From Gigaspora rosea (lineage: Eukaryota > Glomeromycota > Glomeromycetes > Diversisporales > Gigasporaceae), in the NCBI GenBank assembly GCA_003550325.1, contig QKWP01000236.1, positions 1 to 64,000 on the forward strand: a stretch of 64,000 bases of DNA, written 5' to 3'. Under the pieces are notes generated by a model. The model saw nothing but the letters and a program-made list of their open reading frames with translations. It was not told the origin of the DNA and ran no database searches. Made by a program: the position numbers and the translations under genes. Positions 12,111 through 23,728 of this stretch are shown here, one piece after another. The stretch's first letter is position 1. The number at the start of each line of letters is the position of its first letter.

Positions 12111-12869
12111 ATAGATACTACAAGATGACACCCGATTCTCTTTTTATCTATATATGTATGTTAGCTATCTTGCCTTTGTTGTGGTTTCATGTAGTAGGCA
12201 GGGTGTGGTGGGACCTTGGGGTTTAGAGAATTTTGGAACCAAAAGTCAGTAGTTTATGCATCTGAAAGCTTGGGAGAATGATTGGTACAGGTTCAGTCAA
12301 TTTTCATAGACTAGAGGCTTTGTCATAGGTATTGAGTTTCGAGTATATAACGCTATAGCTTGTTTGGATAGAGAACCTATTCCCATATTTTGTTTCATAT
12401 ATAGAAATAAAGTGGCTAATTGAGCAATAATAATTTTAAATAAATTTACATTAGCTTTATTTGTATACAATATGTAATATACACCTTTAGCATTTCACAT
12501 AGAAATAAACCTGTGAAAATGCGCAGGTCACAAGGCAATCTGAAAATGCCCATTAAAACAGAAAAGGAAAGATTTATGATCACGCCGACCAACCAAATAC
12601 GAGATTTTGTGGACATACATCATTTCAGATGGCTGCAAACTATACCCTTCAGTTAACTTCTGTGAAACTCCGTTCCTGGTATGAAGTTGCGCAATATCCA
12701 TTGCTTTAAAAAAAATCAACTTTACATATAATTAAATTTTTGTAGGAAGCTATATGATTTTTGTAGGTTGTACAAAAAATTGATTGGTCAGATCATATGA
12801 TGTTTACATGTAAATCCTATGATATCATATAGATTGGTTATACAAAGTTGATCTACAATTGATTTTATA
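12111..12869. other. gene-free stretch
   Basis: No convincing ORF or repeat seen. Short open frames such as the one at 12528-12719 look like chance. Confidence 0.55.
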
Positions 12870-12877
12870 TGAAATTA

Positions 12878-13170
12878 GAGGTCGTCTAAAGCCATGTATC
12901 CATGTGACATTTTCGTGTAAATCAACCAAATGGAGTCGCGAAATTTTGTTTACACGGATTAGCCCGAAGAAGTCAAAAAACAAAAAAAATGCAAGAACCT
13001 AAAAACGGCATTCTAAACCTATTTTGGGCCATTAATAAAAAACGGCAAGAAGGTAATTTTACCTACGTTGGTTCTAACCCTAACCCCAACACTAATGCTA
13101 AACAGACTGTGATACAAATTTTAACTAAAATTTCAAAAAATCACGTGGGTACATGGCTTTAGCCATCTGC
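12878..13170. mobile_element. MITE, GGGG-TIR / 8-bp TSD family, member 1
   Basis: 16-bp termini GAGGTCGTCTAAAGCC and GGCTTTAGCCATCTGC with near-perfect 8-bp flanks TGAAATTA (12870-12877) and TGAAATTG (13171-13178). Length 293 bp. The centre holds TCTAACCCTAACCCCAAC. Relatives are at 41901-42184 and 58639-58921. The GG start with an 8-bp TSD is compatible with Merlin or Mutator; superfamily not settled. Confidence 0.85.
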
Positions 13171-13189
13171 TGAAATTGGGAATTTGTAC

Positions 13190-13560
13190 ACCCTACCCTT
13201 AATTTAATGCAAATACTATATAGCGATAATACTTACTTGTACCTTTATGCATTGTGTTAGTTTATAAATTAGAGTTTCTTCTATGATTAAACAGTATAAG
13301 TTTTTCATTTTTAAAAAATATTTGAAATACTAAAAACCTTAATATTCCTATTAGGCTATTTGTAATTCGCCGTATTGCCTTTTCCATCGATATCTTTTGA
13401 TTATATTTTGATGAAAATTTGAAATGATCAACAATTTTTACCTTCATAGAAAGAAGTTCGTTTAATTGGTTAATTTTTATGAATTTATCTGTGATTACTT
13501 GTGATAATTAACCAATTAAATTATATAATCTTTAATAATTCGTTGCTTTAAAACTACTAG
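13190..13560 (-). pseudogene. relic of a kinase-gene 5' region
   Basis: Read on the minus strand, this matches in order the sequence just upstream of the kinase pseudogene at 36290-36560: an AATGCATAAAGGTACAA exon end followed by a GTAAGTATTAT splice donor at about 13228-13238, and the leader preceding it. The rest of the kinase gene is absent, so this is a truncated paralogue. A 61-codon frame at 13262-13447 lies in the leader and has no recognisable domain. Confidence 0.55.
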
Positions 13561-13792
13561 AAAACGAAAGAATCTTTTTTATGAAGAGATTTATAAATCT
13601 ATATGTATATAAAAAATTAATTTGTCAAAAATTACAAAACACAAATAGATACATGTAAAGCGATATAAAAGTAGTATTTATTATCAATAATCAATCTTAT
13701 TAATACCCAATCTACTCTATAGACTATCTATAGGCCTAAACTTATTACGGTTGATGAGCCCAAGCACAACACAAGAACCTAACACATTCATG

Positions 13793-14080
13793 TATTAGGC
13801 CAGCAAAGTTGATTTTTCGGTTTGCATTACCCGCTGTCCCATTTTTTTAAATTTTCAAAATTTTTATTATTTTTTTTTTATTTTTTTTAGATCCCAATTG
13901 TGCCAATTATTTGATTTTTGACATCTATTTTTTCACGCTTTTTTCATTCTGTATCACCAGATAGAGACCTTAATTTCCCATAGTTGTTCGATAGGACTGA
14001 CAGGAAAAATAAGACTACCAGCCCAATTTTTGATTCCTCATGCAAAATGAAAAATTAATCTTGTATGACCTAAATGTGAA
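13793..14080. mobile_element. probable MITE, TIR with AAAGTTGATTTTTCG
   Basis: Left end AGGCCAGCAAAGTTGATTTT and right end (inverted) CATGCAAAATGAAAAATTAA...TATGACCT are similar over about 40 bp. A third, isolated copy of this end lies at 23145-23190, just outside the other side of the gypsy element. Confidence 0.55.
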
Positions 14081-14150
14081 TATTATTATATTTGCAGAAA
14101 TTAAAAAAAATAAAAAAATTTGTCCGTCCGTCCCAAATTTTGAAATCCAT

Positions 14151-14851
14151 TGTCAACCTGGAAATTCACCTCTTCCAGAAATTCAGGAGACTGCTGATTA
14201 TAGTATGATGACTATAACTTGACAGCTTTAAGGTTTATAACGTCCAAATGGGACTTAACAAAGAGGTTTTTGAGTGATTTATGTATTAAGGCAAAGAGGC
14301 AAACAATTAATAGTATATGAGGATACTAAGAATTGTATCTTTATTATATTCCAGTGTATGAAGACACTGCACTTCCCAGAGGGCAGAAAGCAGTGTATTT
14401 ATAGAGAAATTACATGTATAAATTATTACAATAAAGATATACAAATTCAATTTAAAAACTATTTATAGTACTAAAGGTAATGCGAAACTAATAGATATGT
14501 TATATATAAAAGATATAAAAGATATAAAAGATATAATATATATAAAAGATATGAAAGATATGAAAGATATAAAAGATATGTTAGATCCTTAAGATCCTTT
14601 AGATCCTTTAGATTCGTAAGATTTTGAACGCAGTATTATTGCCTAATAAGGTTAAGATATTTGTCTATCTTGTTCTATTAATAGTTCAACACAAATGTCT
14701 TCCGATCTTGTGATCCCGTGATCAGAATCACATGATCTATAGCTCATTAGAAGCGTCTCGATGAGCTGAATCCAATGGTAGTTGTTTCATCTTCCTAACT
14801 TCTATGGGTCGAAAGTTATAGGCAAAAAGGTGAAAACTCTTAAGGTTAACA
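14151..14851 (-). repeat. gypsy LTR (3' LTR of the element)
   Basis: 701 bp; on the plus strand it begins TGTCAACCTGG and ends AAGGTTAACA. It contains an AAAAGATATA-type short repeat at about 14507-14580. The purine-rich AGGGAGAAT immediately outside it (minus sense, 14852-14861) is the likely polypurine tract. Confidence 0.95.
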
Positions 14852-14887
14852 ATTCTCCCTGACTTAGTTTTGAGCTCCGAGAAAAAC

Positions 14888-15271
14888 TTATATGAGGGCT
14901 TGATAATCACTAGCAGAAAGTCTAGCAATTTTGGCCAAGGTGGTGTTACTAGTTCGGAATATTTGATCTACTCCTATTCCTGCAAATATATTATAGGTTC
15001 GTATAGAAGTATTATAATAATATTGCAATATTTTTCTTTTACTTATTCGTCGTTCTTCTGGGTATTGTTCTAACAATTCACCCAGGTAGTATGCATAAGC
15101 TAACTGATGTTTTCTCATTATAGCTCGGGTTCTAAGGAGTTTTCTATATGTCCTTATAATTCTCTCTTGTAGGTCCTGAGAATCATCTGTAGGTCGTGGA
15201 GGTACTACCGGATTTGCTGGTACAGTATTCAATAAATCGATAAGAATGATATTGAAATCGGTGTTATTCAT
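14888..15271 (-). CDS. extra ORF downstream of gypsy pol, unknown function
   Basis: A 127-codon open frame starts 20 bp after the pol stop and ends 37 bp before the 3' LTR. It is uninterrupted although gag-pol next to it is full of stops. The N-terminal 30 residues are hydrophobic and Pro-rich; the rest is basic and probably helical (RTYRKLLRTRAIMRKHQ, then RRISKRKILQYYYNTSIRTY), followed by an IFRTSNTTLAKIARLSASDY segment that could be a small DNA-binding or adaptor fold. There is no CHROMO domain, RNase H or envelope-like membrane segment. A plausible reading is an accessory protein translated by reinitiation after pol or from a spliced message. I do not recognise the family with certainty; similar ORFs may recur in Glomeromycotina elements. 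Confidence 0.55.
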   Translation of the reverse strand: MNNTDFNIILIDLLNTVPANPVVPPRPTDDSQDLQERIIRTYRKLLRTRAIMRKHQLAYAYYLGELLEQYPEERRISKRKILQYYYNTSIRTYNIFAGIGVDQIFRTSNTTLAKIARLSASDYQALI

Positions 15272-15291
15272 GGTGAAAGTTGAAATTAAGA

Positions 15292-16640
15292 CTATGTGTT
15301 TGGCTCATCATTAATAATGACTAGAGGGTTCCATGAACTTCTATCGTAATACCGCTTGAGTAACAGTGTGTTGATTGGTGTTTCTAAAATATTTCCTTCT
15401 AGGGATCGTAGTTGATAAACATCTGGTGCAACCCTATTGTGAATGAAGTACGGTCCTTTCCATTTCGGTAATAACTTTCCAGAATAATGTTTATCTCTCA
15501 TAGCATCGTACAAGAGAACTTTATCTTCTTTCTGAAAGATAGGTTTTACTTTTTTATGCTTTTTGTTCCAGTAAAACTTTTGACGTTGCTGTGATTTTCT
15601 AATATTTGCTCTGGCTCATTCTCGTTCTACAGGTACTTCTTCAATTAAAGAAAATAATCTAGTTAAGGTATTTCCTTCCAAAATTTCTTCAGTTTCGGAT
15701 ATAGGGAACTTTGTTTTCTCTTCCATATGTAAGGTAGAAAGGAGTAATCTTAGTAGTCGATTGCTTAGCAGTTCTATAAGCAAATAAGACAGAAGGTATA
15801 AAAGTATCCCATTCTTGTCCTTGATTAGTTAACTTTGCTAAAGATTCACACAATGTTCTATTAAATCGTTCTACTAATCCATTGGTTTGTGGATGATATG
15901 GGGTAGAGAGTAAGTGTTGAATCTCAAATTTTTGCGAGAGCGCTTTTACTAAGTCATTGTTAAAATGTGTTCCTCTATCAGTAAGCAGATAAGAAGGACA
16001 TTCATGTCAACAGATTATTTCTTCATAAATAAAGTTTACAGTAGCTTGGGCATCAGCTTTTGGTACAGCTCTTGCTTTAGGCCATTTCGTCATATAGTCA
16101 GTCACTACTATAATATATTTATTCTAGTGAGATATAAATGGTAATAGTCCAACAAAATCTAAACCAATTCGATGAAAAGGTGATTCTACTGAAATAGGTT
16201 GCAAAGGTCCAGGAGTGCGATATTTTTCTCTCTTTTGACAAGTATCACAGGTCTGTACATATTCTTTAATATGTTGATACATTTGAGGCCAAAAGTATTT
16301 ACTACGAGTCTTTTCAAACATCTTGTCTGTTCCTAGATATGCTTCAATAGGATGGTTATGGAAAAGAAACATGATTGGTTCTACTTCATGCCTTTGAATT
16401 ACTTTAAGAAGTTGATGTGCTTTCTTCTTTTTACGATCATGTTTGTAAAGTTGATTGTTCTTGATAATATAAAATTTGCTTTGGGTTTCTAATTTTCTCT
16501 TTTGATCTCTAGAAAAATTTAGAGGGAAATTTGCTATTTCCAAGAAGTTCTTAATATTTTGATAAGTGACTAAATCCATCTTGTTAACTGTCAGGACACT
16601 GACAACCTGAACTGAATTTTCTTTAACGTCAGATTTCTAA
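15292..16640 (-). pseudogene. gypsy integrase, broken
   Basis: The N-terminal part carries the H-H-C-C zinc motif (FHNHP...CDTCQK), then the catalytic core with TDYMTKW (first Asp), TDRGTHFNND (second Asp) and NGLVERFN (Glu), then a C-terminal region (KWKGPYFIHNRV) ending at 15292. Three in-frame stops interrupt it: TAG near 16124-16126, TGA near 16007 and TGA near 15615; the last two sit where Arg (CGA) would be expected. At least one frameshift lies between the catalytic core and the C-terminal segment, around 15700. It would catalyse insertion of the cDNA if intact. The DDE residues themselves are all still present. Confidence 0.88.
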
Positions 16641-16868
16641 TAAAAATAACAAAGGAAATATAATTATATCAAGTGAATAGAGCTCCAACCTCGCTCTATA
16701 CTGTCCTAGTCTCCCTTATTTACTAGGCCCAGCGAAGGCTAAACTAATAAACAATTTTTTTTTTTTTTATTATTAAAATATATATATATAGAAGAAAAGG
16801 ATAAAAGATAATATGAATTAAATAAAAGAAAAGAAAATTTAATAATAATATGTTGTTGGATTAACTAC
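16640..16868 (-). other. intron-like or inserted segment inside pol
   Basis: Between the Cys-rich module and integrase, about 200 bp read with many stops, contain poly-A/T and an (AT)n run at about 16780-16790, and end in a pyrimidine-rich tract plus TTATTAG (minus sense, about 16638). A possible donor GTAGTT lies near 16868. It may be a spliced intron or simply a non-coding insertion. Confidence 0.4.
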
Positions 16869-18664
16869 TTTCCACCAAACCATGTTGCAAAGATAATATT
16901 CAGAGAAATTATCACTTTCGATATACATTAATAGTGTAGGAGTTTCTAATGGAGGTAACCACCAAGGTTGGGCTACGAGGTAAGATGAGAGAGGTATTTC
17001 TTCTATTACTGACCCTTCTGCTATTGAACTTTCCCAATCAATAGTACTAGGATCATTAGGTACTTTATCAAAGTTAAAGTTATCAAAATCTCCCAAAAGA
17101 TATTGATTAGCAGCTTTATCTGTCATGAATGGGGTAACATTATCCTTAGTAAACTCGGGTAATTCTAAGTCTTGATCAAAGTTATCTTGGTCATCTTCTT
17201 CACCTGTATCAGGAGTAGGCCAATAACACTTAGCAATTTCCTCTATTGGGTAGCTTTTGATAGTCATCCATAATCTAAGATCACTATGACATTTAGGACA
17301 CTCATCACAAGGGGAGTATAATTTGTCACCACACCAACATTGTGCTGCTGGTCCTTTACAATCTCTAGGCCAGGTGTTACAGTTAAATGTCTGAGATAGT
17401 ATAGCACTAATATGCTAGATATAGTACCAAGTACAGTTCTGTCCTTCATAGTGGATCCCTTTAGATGTAAATTCAACATTCTGATATGGTCGTAAGTACT
17501 GGGTAAGTCCTTCTGTTAAGGTTGGTTGTAAAGTATTGAGCATGTCTTCATAATGCTCATTTGGAATAGAAAAAGTTTCAATTTCTTCCTCTTCTATAGC
17601 TGTTAATATATAAACTTCTTCTTCATTATCACTATTTTTGTTCGTAGGTAATTGTTCGGGCAACATCTAATTAATACTCTTAAGGATACTTTCTTTAATG
17701 TTTTCCACATTCGACAGTCTCGTTGGCACTGAGAACATTGACTTCTATTTCTTAATAGAATATTTCTACACCAACACTGGGTATTAGGTCCTGTCCAACT
17801 TAAAGGATATCTATTCTTTCCTTTAATAGTTCCAAATCTTCTACTAAGTGTGAAGATATAGTTCCAGCTATAAAGAGGTCCATTATCACATCTAAATCCA
17901 TTGGCTAATACTTCTAAACGAGTATAAGGCTCAGTCACTTGGTCTGCTAAAGAAGGTAACGAAGGCTTTAGCATATCTGCTAATCTCTGAATATGATTAT
18001 CTAGGTATAATGGAGATTCGATTCGTGCTAGTTGTCGGCTTAGGGCTAATTGTAAAGCCACTTCTTCTGAGGGCAAATCATCATCATCAATGTCCATGAA
18101 GTTTGCAGATGCTTCATACATTCTAGATAATGAGTCTGCATTGTTATGTTTTCTTCCAGCTCTATGGATTATAGTAAAGTTATAGGGTTCTAATCTCATA
18201 ATCCATCTAGCTCGTCTTCCTTTTAATTCGGAAGTTCTTAACCATTTTAAAGCAGCATGGTCGGTAACAAGGTAAAAAGGTTTAGATCCTAGGTACTGAT
18301 AGAAATGCTCCACAGCCCATACTACAGCTAGGCATTCAGGTTCAGTAGCTGGGTAATTCTGTTCTGCTTTGTTTAGACTTCTGCTTGCATAAGCTACAAC
18401 ATATTCCCTTTTATCTTTGGTTAATTGTGATAAAACTGCTCCTAAACCTGAGGCTGTTGCATCAGTATGTATATAGAAGGGTTGGTCAAAATCTGGATAT
18501 CGTAATATAGGACTAGTAATAAGATATTGTTTAAGAGTATTAAAGGCTTCTTTATGCTCTGTGGTCCAGTTAAAGAGTTCATCTTTCTTGAGAAGTTGGT
18601 TAAGGAGTTTAGCAATTTTTGAAAATCCTTGGATAAATCTTCTATAATAGGAGGCTAATCCCAA
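16839..18664 (-). pseudogene. gypsy RNase H plus duplicated Cys-rich module, broken
   Basis: The first half is a standard retroviral-type connection and RNase H domain: LGLASYYRRFI, YIHTDATASGLGAVL (catalytic Asp), PECLAVVWAVEHF (Glu), VTDHAALKW (Asp) and NNADSLSR. After it the frame breaks near 17660 and continues at 17666-16839 with an in-frame TAG at about 17415-17417. This second half holds two related Cys-rich units, GPNTQCWC...CSQCQRDCRMW (about 17790-17690) and GPAAQCWC...CDECPKCHSDLRLW (about 17360-17270), each preceded by a similar stretch (ML-x-PSL/PTL...TEPYTRLEVL). The tail is acidic. Such a zinc-finger-like pair is not part of the usual RNase H to integrase linker in gypsy elements. 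Function unknown; nucleic-acid or chromatin binding is a guess. Confidence 0.75.
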
Positions 18665-19695
18665 GAATCCTCGAAGTTTTCTAAGAGTAGTAGGAGTGGA
18701 AAGTTTTTTACTTTTTCAATAAGTCGTTCATCTGTTTTAATTCCATCTTTTCCTATAATATGTCCTAAAAATTTAATGCTATTTAAGAAGAAATAACATT
18801 TTGCTAAATTTAATTTTAGATTAGCTTCTTTTAGGATCTGGAAAACTAATTGTACATGTTCTAAATGTTCTTCAAATGTTCTAGAGTATATAGTAATATC
18901 ATCTAAATATACTACTACAAATTTGTTGATATATGGACGAAGAATCTTATCCATAAGGCGTTAAAAGGTAGCAGGTGCATTGGTGAGTCCAAAAGGCATA
19001 ACATTGAACTCATAAGTTCCATACTTGGTAATAAATGCTGTTTTCTTTTTGTCTTCTTCTTTAACAGCCACTTGCCAGTATCCACTAGCTAAGTCCAAAC
19101 TTGTAAACCAAGAGGCTCCATTAAATGAGTTTAAGATCTCATTTATAGTGGGCAAGGGGTATACATCTCTTTCAGTTATGGCATTTAATTTTCTATAGTC
19201 GATGCAAATTCTCTTTCTACCATCTTTTTTAGGTACAAGTACTACTGGAGAAGACCAGGGTCCATAAGATTCTCTGATGATTCCTTTACTTTCCATTGCT
19301 TCTATTTCTTTCTTGATAAATTCTTGATCATCGGGAGGACAATTATAAGCCCGCTGTTTAATTGGCTTATGATCTCCTGTTTCAATTTCATGACAAATAA
19401 TATTTGTTTGTCCTAACTCTTTAGATTGTCCTTCTTCTATGATATTTTTTGCAAAAATATCAATATTATTCATCAAAAATTGACTAGCTTTATCATGCTG
19501 AGGTTGAGTAAGTTTGGTATTGACATTTAAATCAGATTCCTCTTCGAGGTAGGCTGGTTCTTCAACTAATTCCGTTAAGTAAAAAGCAGGTGTTTTTTCA
19601 ATATCTAACCAGGGGTTATAATATAAATCATCTGCTGTAAGAGGCCATTCTTCTGAATGATAGGTTTCAGATTCACTTTCTTCAATTTCGTCAAT
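18655..19695 (-). pseudogene. gypsy reverse transcriptase, broken
   Basis: The frame continues from protease through an acidic linker into RT. Visible motifs are IDYRKLNAITERDVYPLP, SLDLASGYWQV (first catalytic Asp), FNVMPFGLTNAPATF, and VVYLDDITIYS (the YLDD active site). A TAA at about 18958-18960 falls in the conserved FQRLMD motif where CAA (Gln) is expected. The frame is lost again near 18700 in an A-rich run before the LRGFLGLASYY segment. Catalytic residues are intact, so the lesions look recent. It copied genomic RNA into cDNA in the parental element. Confidence 0.9.
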
Positions 19696-21954
19696 CTACT
19701 CATCATCATCATTAAATTCATCCTCGTCATAAATGGGACTAATATTGATACTACTGGTATGGGTAGCATTGACTGTTGCTTGTTTTCCTAAATATCGTAC
19801 ATTTAAGGTATTGTTTTCAAAATCTAGCTTAGCTCTAGATTTGTTAAACCAATCTGTTCCTAGTAAGATTGTCTCATCCATCGATTCAATAACTTGTAGG
19901 TTGATAGGAATAACAATGTCCTGAATGGTAATCTTTACATCTTCAATTGTTCCTAAGGCCTTGGCTCTGGTTCCATTTGCTGTTACTACAATAGTTCTAG
20001 AGGGTCCAGTAATTTGTAATCCAAGCTTCTTCATAAGCTTAGCAGTAACAATACTAACTGCGGCTCCAGAATCTAAGATTGCTACAACTGGATTACCTTT
20101 AATCCTAATGTGGCATCTCATAGCGGTAGTCTTTTTATTTCTTTCTGATTCTAAATGATTTGCTTCTGTAATAGGAGTTTTCTTCTTTTGTAGAATCTTT
20201 GCAAGATTTCTACGTTGACTAGGTTGTTGCAACATCTGACCAAGAGTTGCAGAAGACTTCATGTTTAAGATATAATTTGCGATATCATAAGTCTCGATTT
20301 GATCAATAACTGAAGGCTGAGATTTAAGCTTAATTTTCTGCCGCTTGACTTTAGGCTGGAAAGTAACCTCTGGAGGGATTTCATCTATGGCAATGTCTGG
20401 TTCATTCTGAATTGGATTGATTATAGTACGATTTCTTAAGTTTATCTCCTTTTGCGACTCTGAATTTTTAATGACTTCTTTGGCTTTCTTTCTATCGGTA
20501 GAGTAAGGTTTTGACCTAGGAGTTTTGGTGACATAGACTTCTTCAACTTCACTATCTTCTGCTTCAAAATAATTAATAGTTCTTTGCTTCAGATCTCTAG
20601 CTAATTGTTTATACTGAGCAGTCGTAGTGTCTCTTTCAGCTAAACAATTTCTAGCTATATGACCAGCTTCACCACATTTGTAACAGATAACTGATGACTT
20701 GGGTCTGGGTTGGGTTCTAAAGTTCTGGTTATTTCTGCTAGAATTTTCTTTAGGGGTAAGTGCAGATGCAATAGTAGCATAGTTAAGAGTCATTTGCTGC
20801 ATTTGCTTGGTTAAAGTTTCAATATCTTTTTCTAAACTTCTGATATTAGACGAGGTTGCAGGTTCCGCTTTGGAGGCAAAATCTTTTCCTTGCTTAAAGG
20901 TTCTGGCACGGTCAAGTGCTGCTGCTATGTCATTAGGAGCATGTAATAAAATAATTGGGAGAGTTTCTGGTGATAGTCCCTTATTAAAATGGTACAATTT
21001 CTGATCATTAGTTAGGTTATTATTAGTTTCTACTCGTTGAATAACTCTACGATATCTGCTGTAATAAGTATCAATTGATTCATCCGGCATTTGTTTTAGT
21101 TCTTCTAACTCCTTGATCCACTTGTTATACCATCTCTGATTACAGAAGTGAGCAGTAAATCCATTTTTAACAGTAGTCCAATCATTGTCAGCATTATTGG
21201 TAGCTGCATTAGCTGGGTAAAATGTTTGTCGCCATTCGTCAGCATTATCTCTCAGAAAGGCTGGCAGGACATCTCTTTTTCTTCTACTGCTCTATTTATT
21301 AGCAACGGCTGCCTTTTCAAAATCAGCCATCCAGGTTAAAGGGTCCTGGGTACCATTACCATATAAAGGTGCGATCTGGAGAAGGGTAGGTCCCTTGTCA
21401 TTGTTAATAAGATAATCGTATACATTCTGTATAGTTGCCATGTTTAATTTAGGGCTAGAAGGAGGAGTTTGAAATAGTAAGTCTAAATTATAATCAAAAT
21501 CTGAAAAACTTTCTCCTGATGAGTTTGAATGTAAAAAAGTAGTTTCACTATGATAGTATAGGGTTGTTAGAGGGTCAAGAGTAAATTTGTCTGTTAAGAT
21601 AAGTGCTTGTCTAATACGGGTAATAAGAGTATAAAAGTCAACTTCAGAACTATAACGGAAGGTTATAGTTAATGCTTCTAAATAATCTTCTGAAACAACT
21701 AATCGTTGTATAATTCTCCTAAAAACTACAATAGAGTTGTAGGTAAAGCAAGTAGCAGGGAATTCTAGGGTAAACCAATCCCAAAAACTAAGAAATCTGT
21801 CTGGGATATTTCCAAGTATAGGGTAACAAGTTAAACAAGAATAGTCAGGTATAGTTTGGATTATATATCTCCTATGTTCTAAAGTGTTTGGGTAATTATA
21901 ATGTTGAAGATCGTGTTGATTGTTTAAATAAATATGCTGTGCATATATAGTCAT
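19696..21954 (-). pseudogene. gypsy gag and aspartic protease, broken
   Basis: Starts at an ATG at 21954 and stays in one frame to the RT, so gag and pol were one fused ORF. The capsid-like region ends in a long helical part (YYSRYRRVIQRV). A CCHC zinc knuckle, CYKCGEAGHIARNC, lies near 20690-20640, followed by a basic/acidic spacer and a retropepsin with AILDSGAAVSIV near 20085-20050 and ILLGTDWF further on. TAG at 21292-21294 (probably a former TGG) splits gag, and TAG at 19696-19698 splits the protease-RT linker. Both read through in the same frame. The gag product would package the RNA. Confidence 0.9.
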
Positions 21955-22440
21955 ATGCCTGTACTATTAATTTAGAAGCTGTTTGTCACAATGCAAACAC
22001 TTAAGCTTTCACTTCTAAATTTCAGAATGAGGGTATATCTCTAAATATTACTATGACAACAGAATGTGTCACGTAAGAAAAAATTGTAGAGGAGGATCTT
22101 CCGGTCCTAAAGGAGGTTAGAACGCTAAAAATGGTCCAGTGGTTATCGAGTTATAAGCGTTTGAAGTTCGCGTAACGATAATCGGAAGGTTTTCTCTAAG
22201 AGGACTTTCTTGTAAATTCTTTGCCGATCAAAATCGCCGTCAGTACTTCGACGTCGAATATCGGGTTTCAGAGGGGGTTTCCTACTAAGGTATGCTTAGT
22301 ACAAAAGTTGCGGTAGGTTCTCAAGACTTTGTATTTCAATTTTCAAGTCAATCGGTCCAATATTGATCGACTTCTCTTATGATCAACTAAAAAGACTTTC
22401 TGACGTTGGTAGAGATTGAATCTCACAGTCACCACCAAAT

Positions 22441-23141
22441 TGTCAACCTGGAAATTCACCTCTTCCAGAACTTCAGGAGACTGCTGATTATAGTATGACG
22501 ACTATAACTTGACAGCTTTAGGGTTTATGGCGTCCAAATGGGACTTAACAAAGAGGTTTTTGAGTGATTTATGTATTAAGGCAAAGAGGCAAACAATTAA
22601 TAGTATATGAGGATACTAAGAATTGTATCTTTATTATATTCCAGTGTATGAAGACACTGCACTTCCCAGAGGGCAGAAAGCAGTGTATTTATAGAGAAAT
22701 TACATGTATAAATTATTACAATAAAGATATACAAATTCAATTTAAAAACTATTTATAGTACTAAAGGTAATGCGAAACTAATAGATATGTTATATATAAA
22801 AGATATAAAAGATATAAAAGATATAATATATATAAAAGATATGAAAGATATGAAAGATATAAAAGATATGTTAGATCCTTAAGATCATTTAGATCCTTTA
22901 GATTCGTAAGATTTTGAACGCAGTATTATTGCCTAATAAGGTTAAGATATTTGTCTATCTTGTTCTATTAATAGTTTAACACAAATGCCTTCCGATCTTG
23001 TGATCCCGTGATCAGAATCACATGATCTATAGCTCATTAGAAGCGTCTCGATGAGCTGAATCCAATGGTCGTTGTTTCATCTTCCTAACTTCTATGGGTC
23101 GAAAGTTATAGGCAAAAAGGTGAAAACTCTTAAGGTTAACA
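22441..23141 (-). repeat. gypsy LTR (5' LTR of the element)
   Basis: Same length and termini as 14151-14851. Directly inside it (minus sense, about 22440-22420) is ATTTGGTGGTGACTGTGAGA, which begins with the TGG expected of a primer-binding site; the matching tRNA was not identified. Confidence 0.95.
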
Positions 23142-23684
23142 CCATGTAATGCAAAACGAAAAATCAACTTTGCATGGCCTTAAACCCAGTTTTTCGTCTA
23201 TAACAAACTTATTCTAGTACAAATTCAATACGAGTAACTAATGGACCAATAAATGGTGGCATATTTTGTCTTCTAAGTGAAGTTTTTTAGCTTTGGGATG
23301 ATTTTGGATTATTTTGCATAGTAAACGAAAATGTTTTTCAAAGCTATCAATTGTGTTTTCAGTGAAATTTTATTAATAGAACGTCACTGCTTAAAGGTAC
23401 TTTAAAACGTATAAATAAGTTACCTGGGCAATTGATTTACATTAGCCAATCAGACGAATTTCTTCCTATGAAACATAAATTGTATCTACTGTTCTGGGAT
23501 TTACTGGAGCCGACTGAATATATGAAATCTGTTATATTCTGCACTTCTTTTAAATTTTGTGGCTTTTTTTAGAATTATATATTATTCTGTGATGACTAAA
23601 GAAGATTTCTGTGGATAGCTGTGTTTAAAAGAAATGCTGATACTCTTACATCTTAAGTATTTACTTTTGCATTAATAAGCTTTT
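23142..23684. other. gene-free spacer between gypsy element and LINE
   Basis: After the solo MITE end at 23145-23190 there is AT-rich sequence without ORFs. The 5' end of the LINE could lie here but no boundary is visible. Confidence 0.5.
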
Positions 23685-23728
23685 ATGAAAATAAACAATC
23701 AACTCTGCCACATTCCGGTGCCGGGAAA

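Larger units (their letters stand above)
14151..23141 (-). mobile_element. Ty3/gypsy LTR retrotransposon, full length, inactivated
   Basis: An 8991-bp element bounded by 701-bp direct LTRs and a 4-bp TSD CCAT (14147-14150 and 23142-23145). On the minus strand the order is LTR, gag with zinc knuckle, aspartic protease, reverse transcriptase, RNase H, a Cys-rich insert, integrase, a small extra ORF, LTR. Integrase last defines the Ty3/gypsy arrangement. By eye the LTRs differ at about nine positions (around 98.7% identical), so insertion was fairly recent, yet gag-pol has several stops and frameshifts. It landed beside a MITE of the AAAGTTGATTTTTCG type. Confidence 0.95.

Noticed and set aside
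13262..13447. 61-codon minus-strand gene
   Set aside because: It is the leader of a truncated kinase gene; the homologous region at 36.4 kb does not keep the frame.
14274..14468. 64-codon frame found in both LTRs (also 22564-22758)
   Set aside because: It lies within the LTR, is identical only because the LTRs are, and has no domain.
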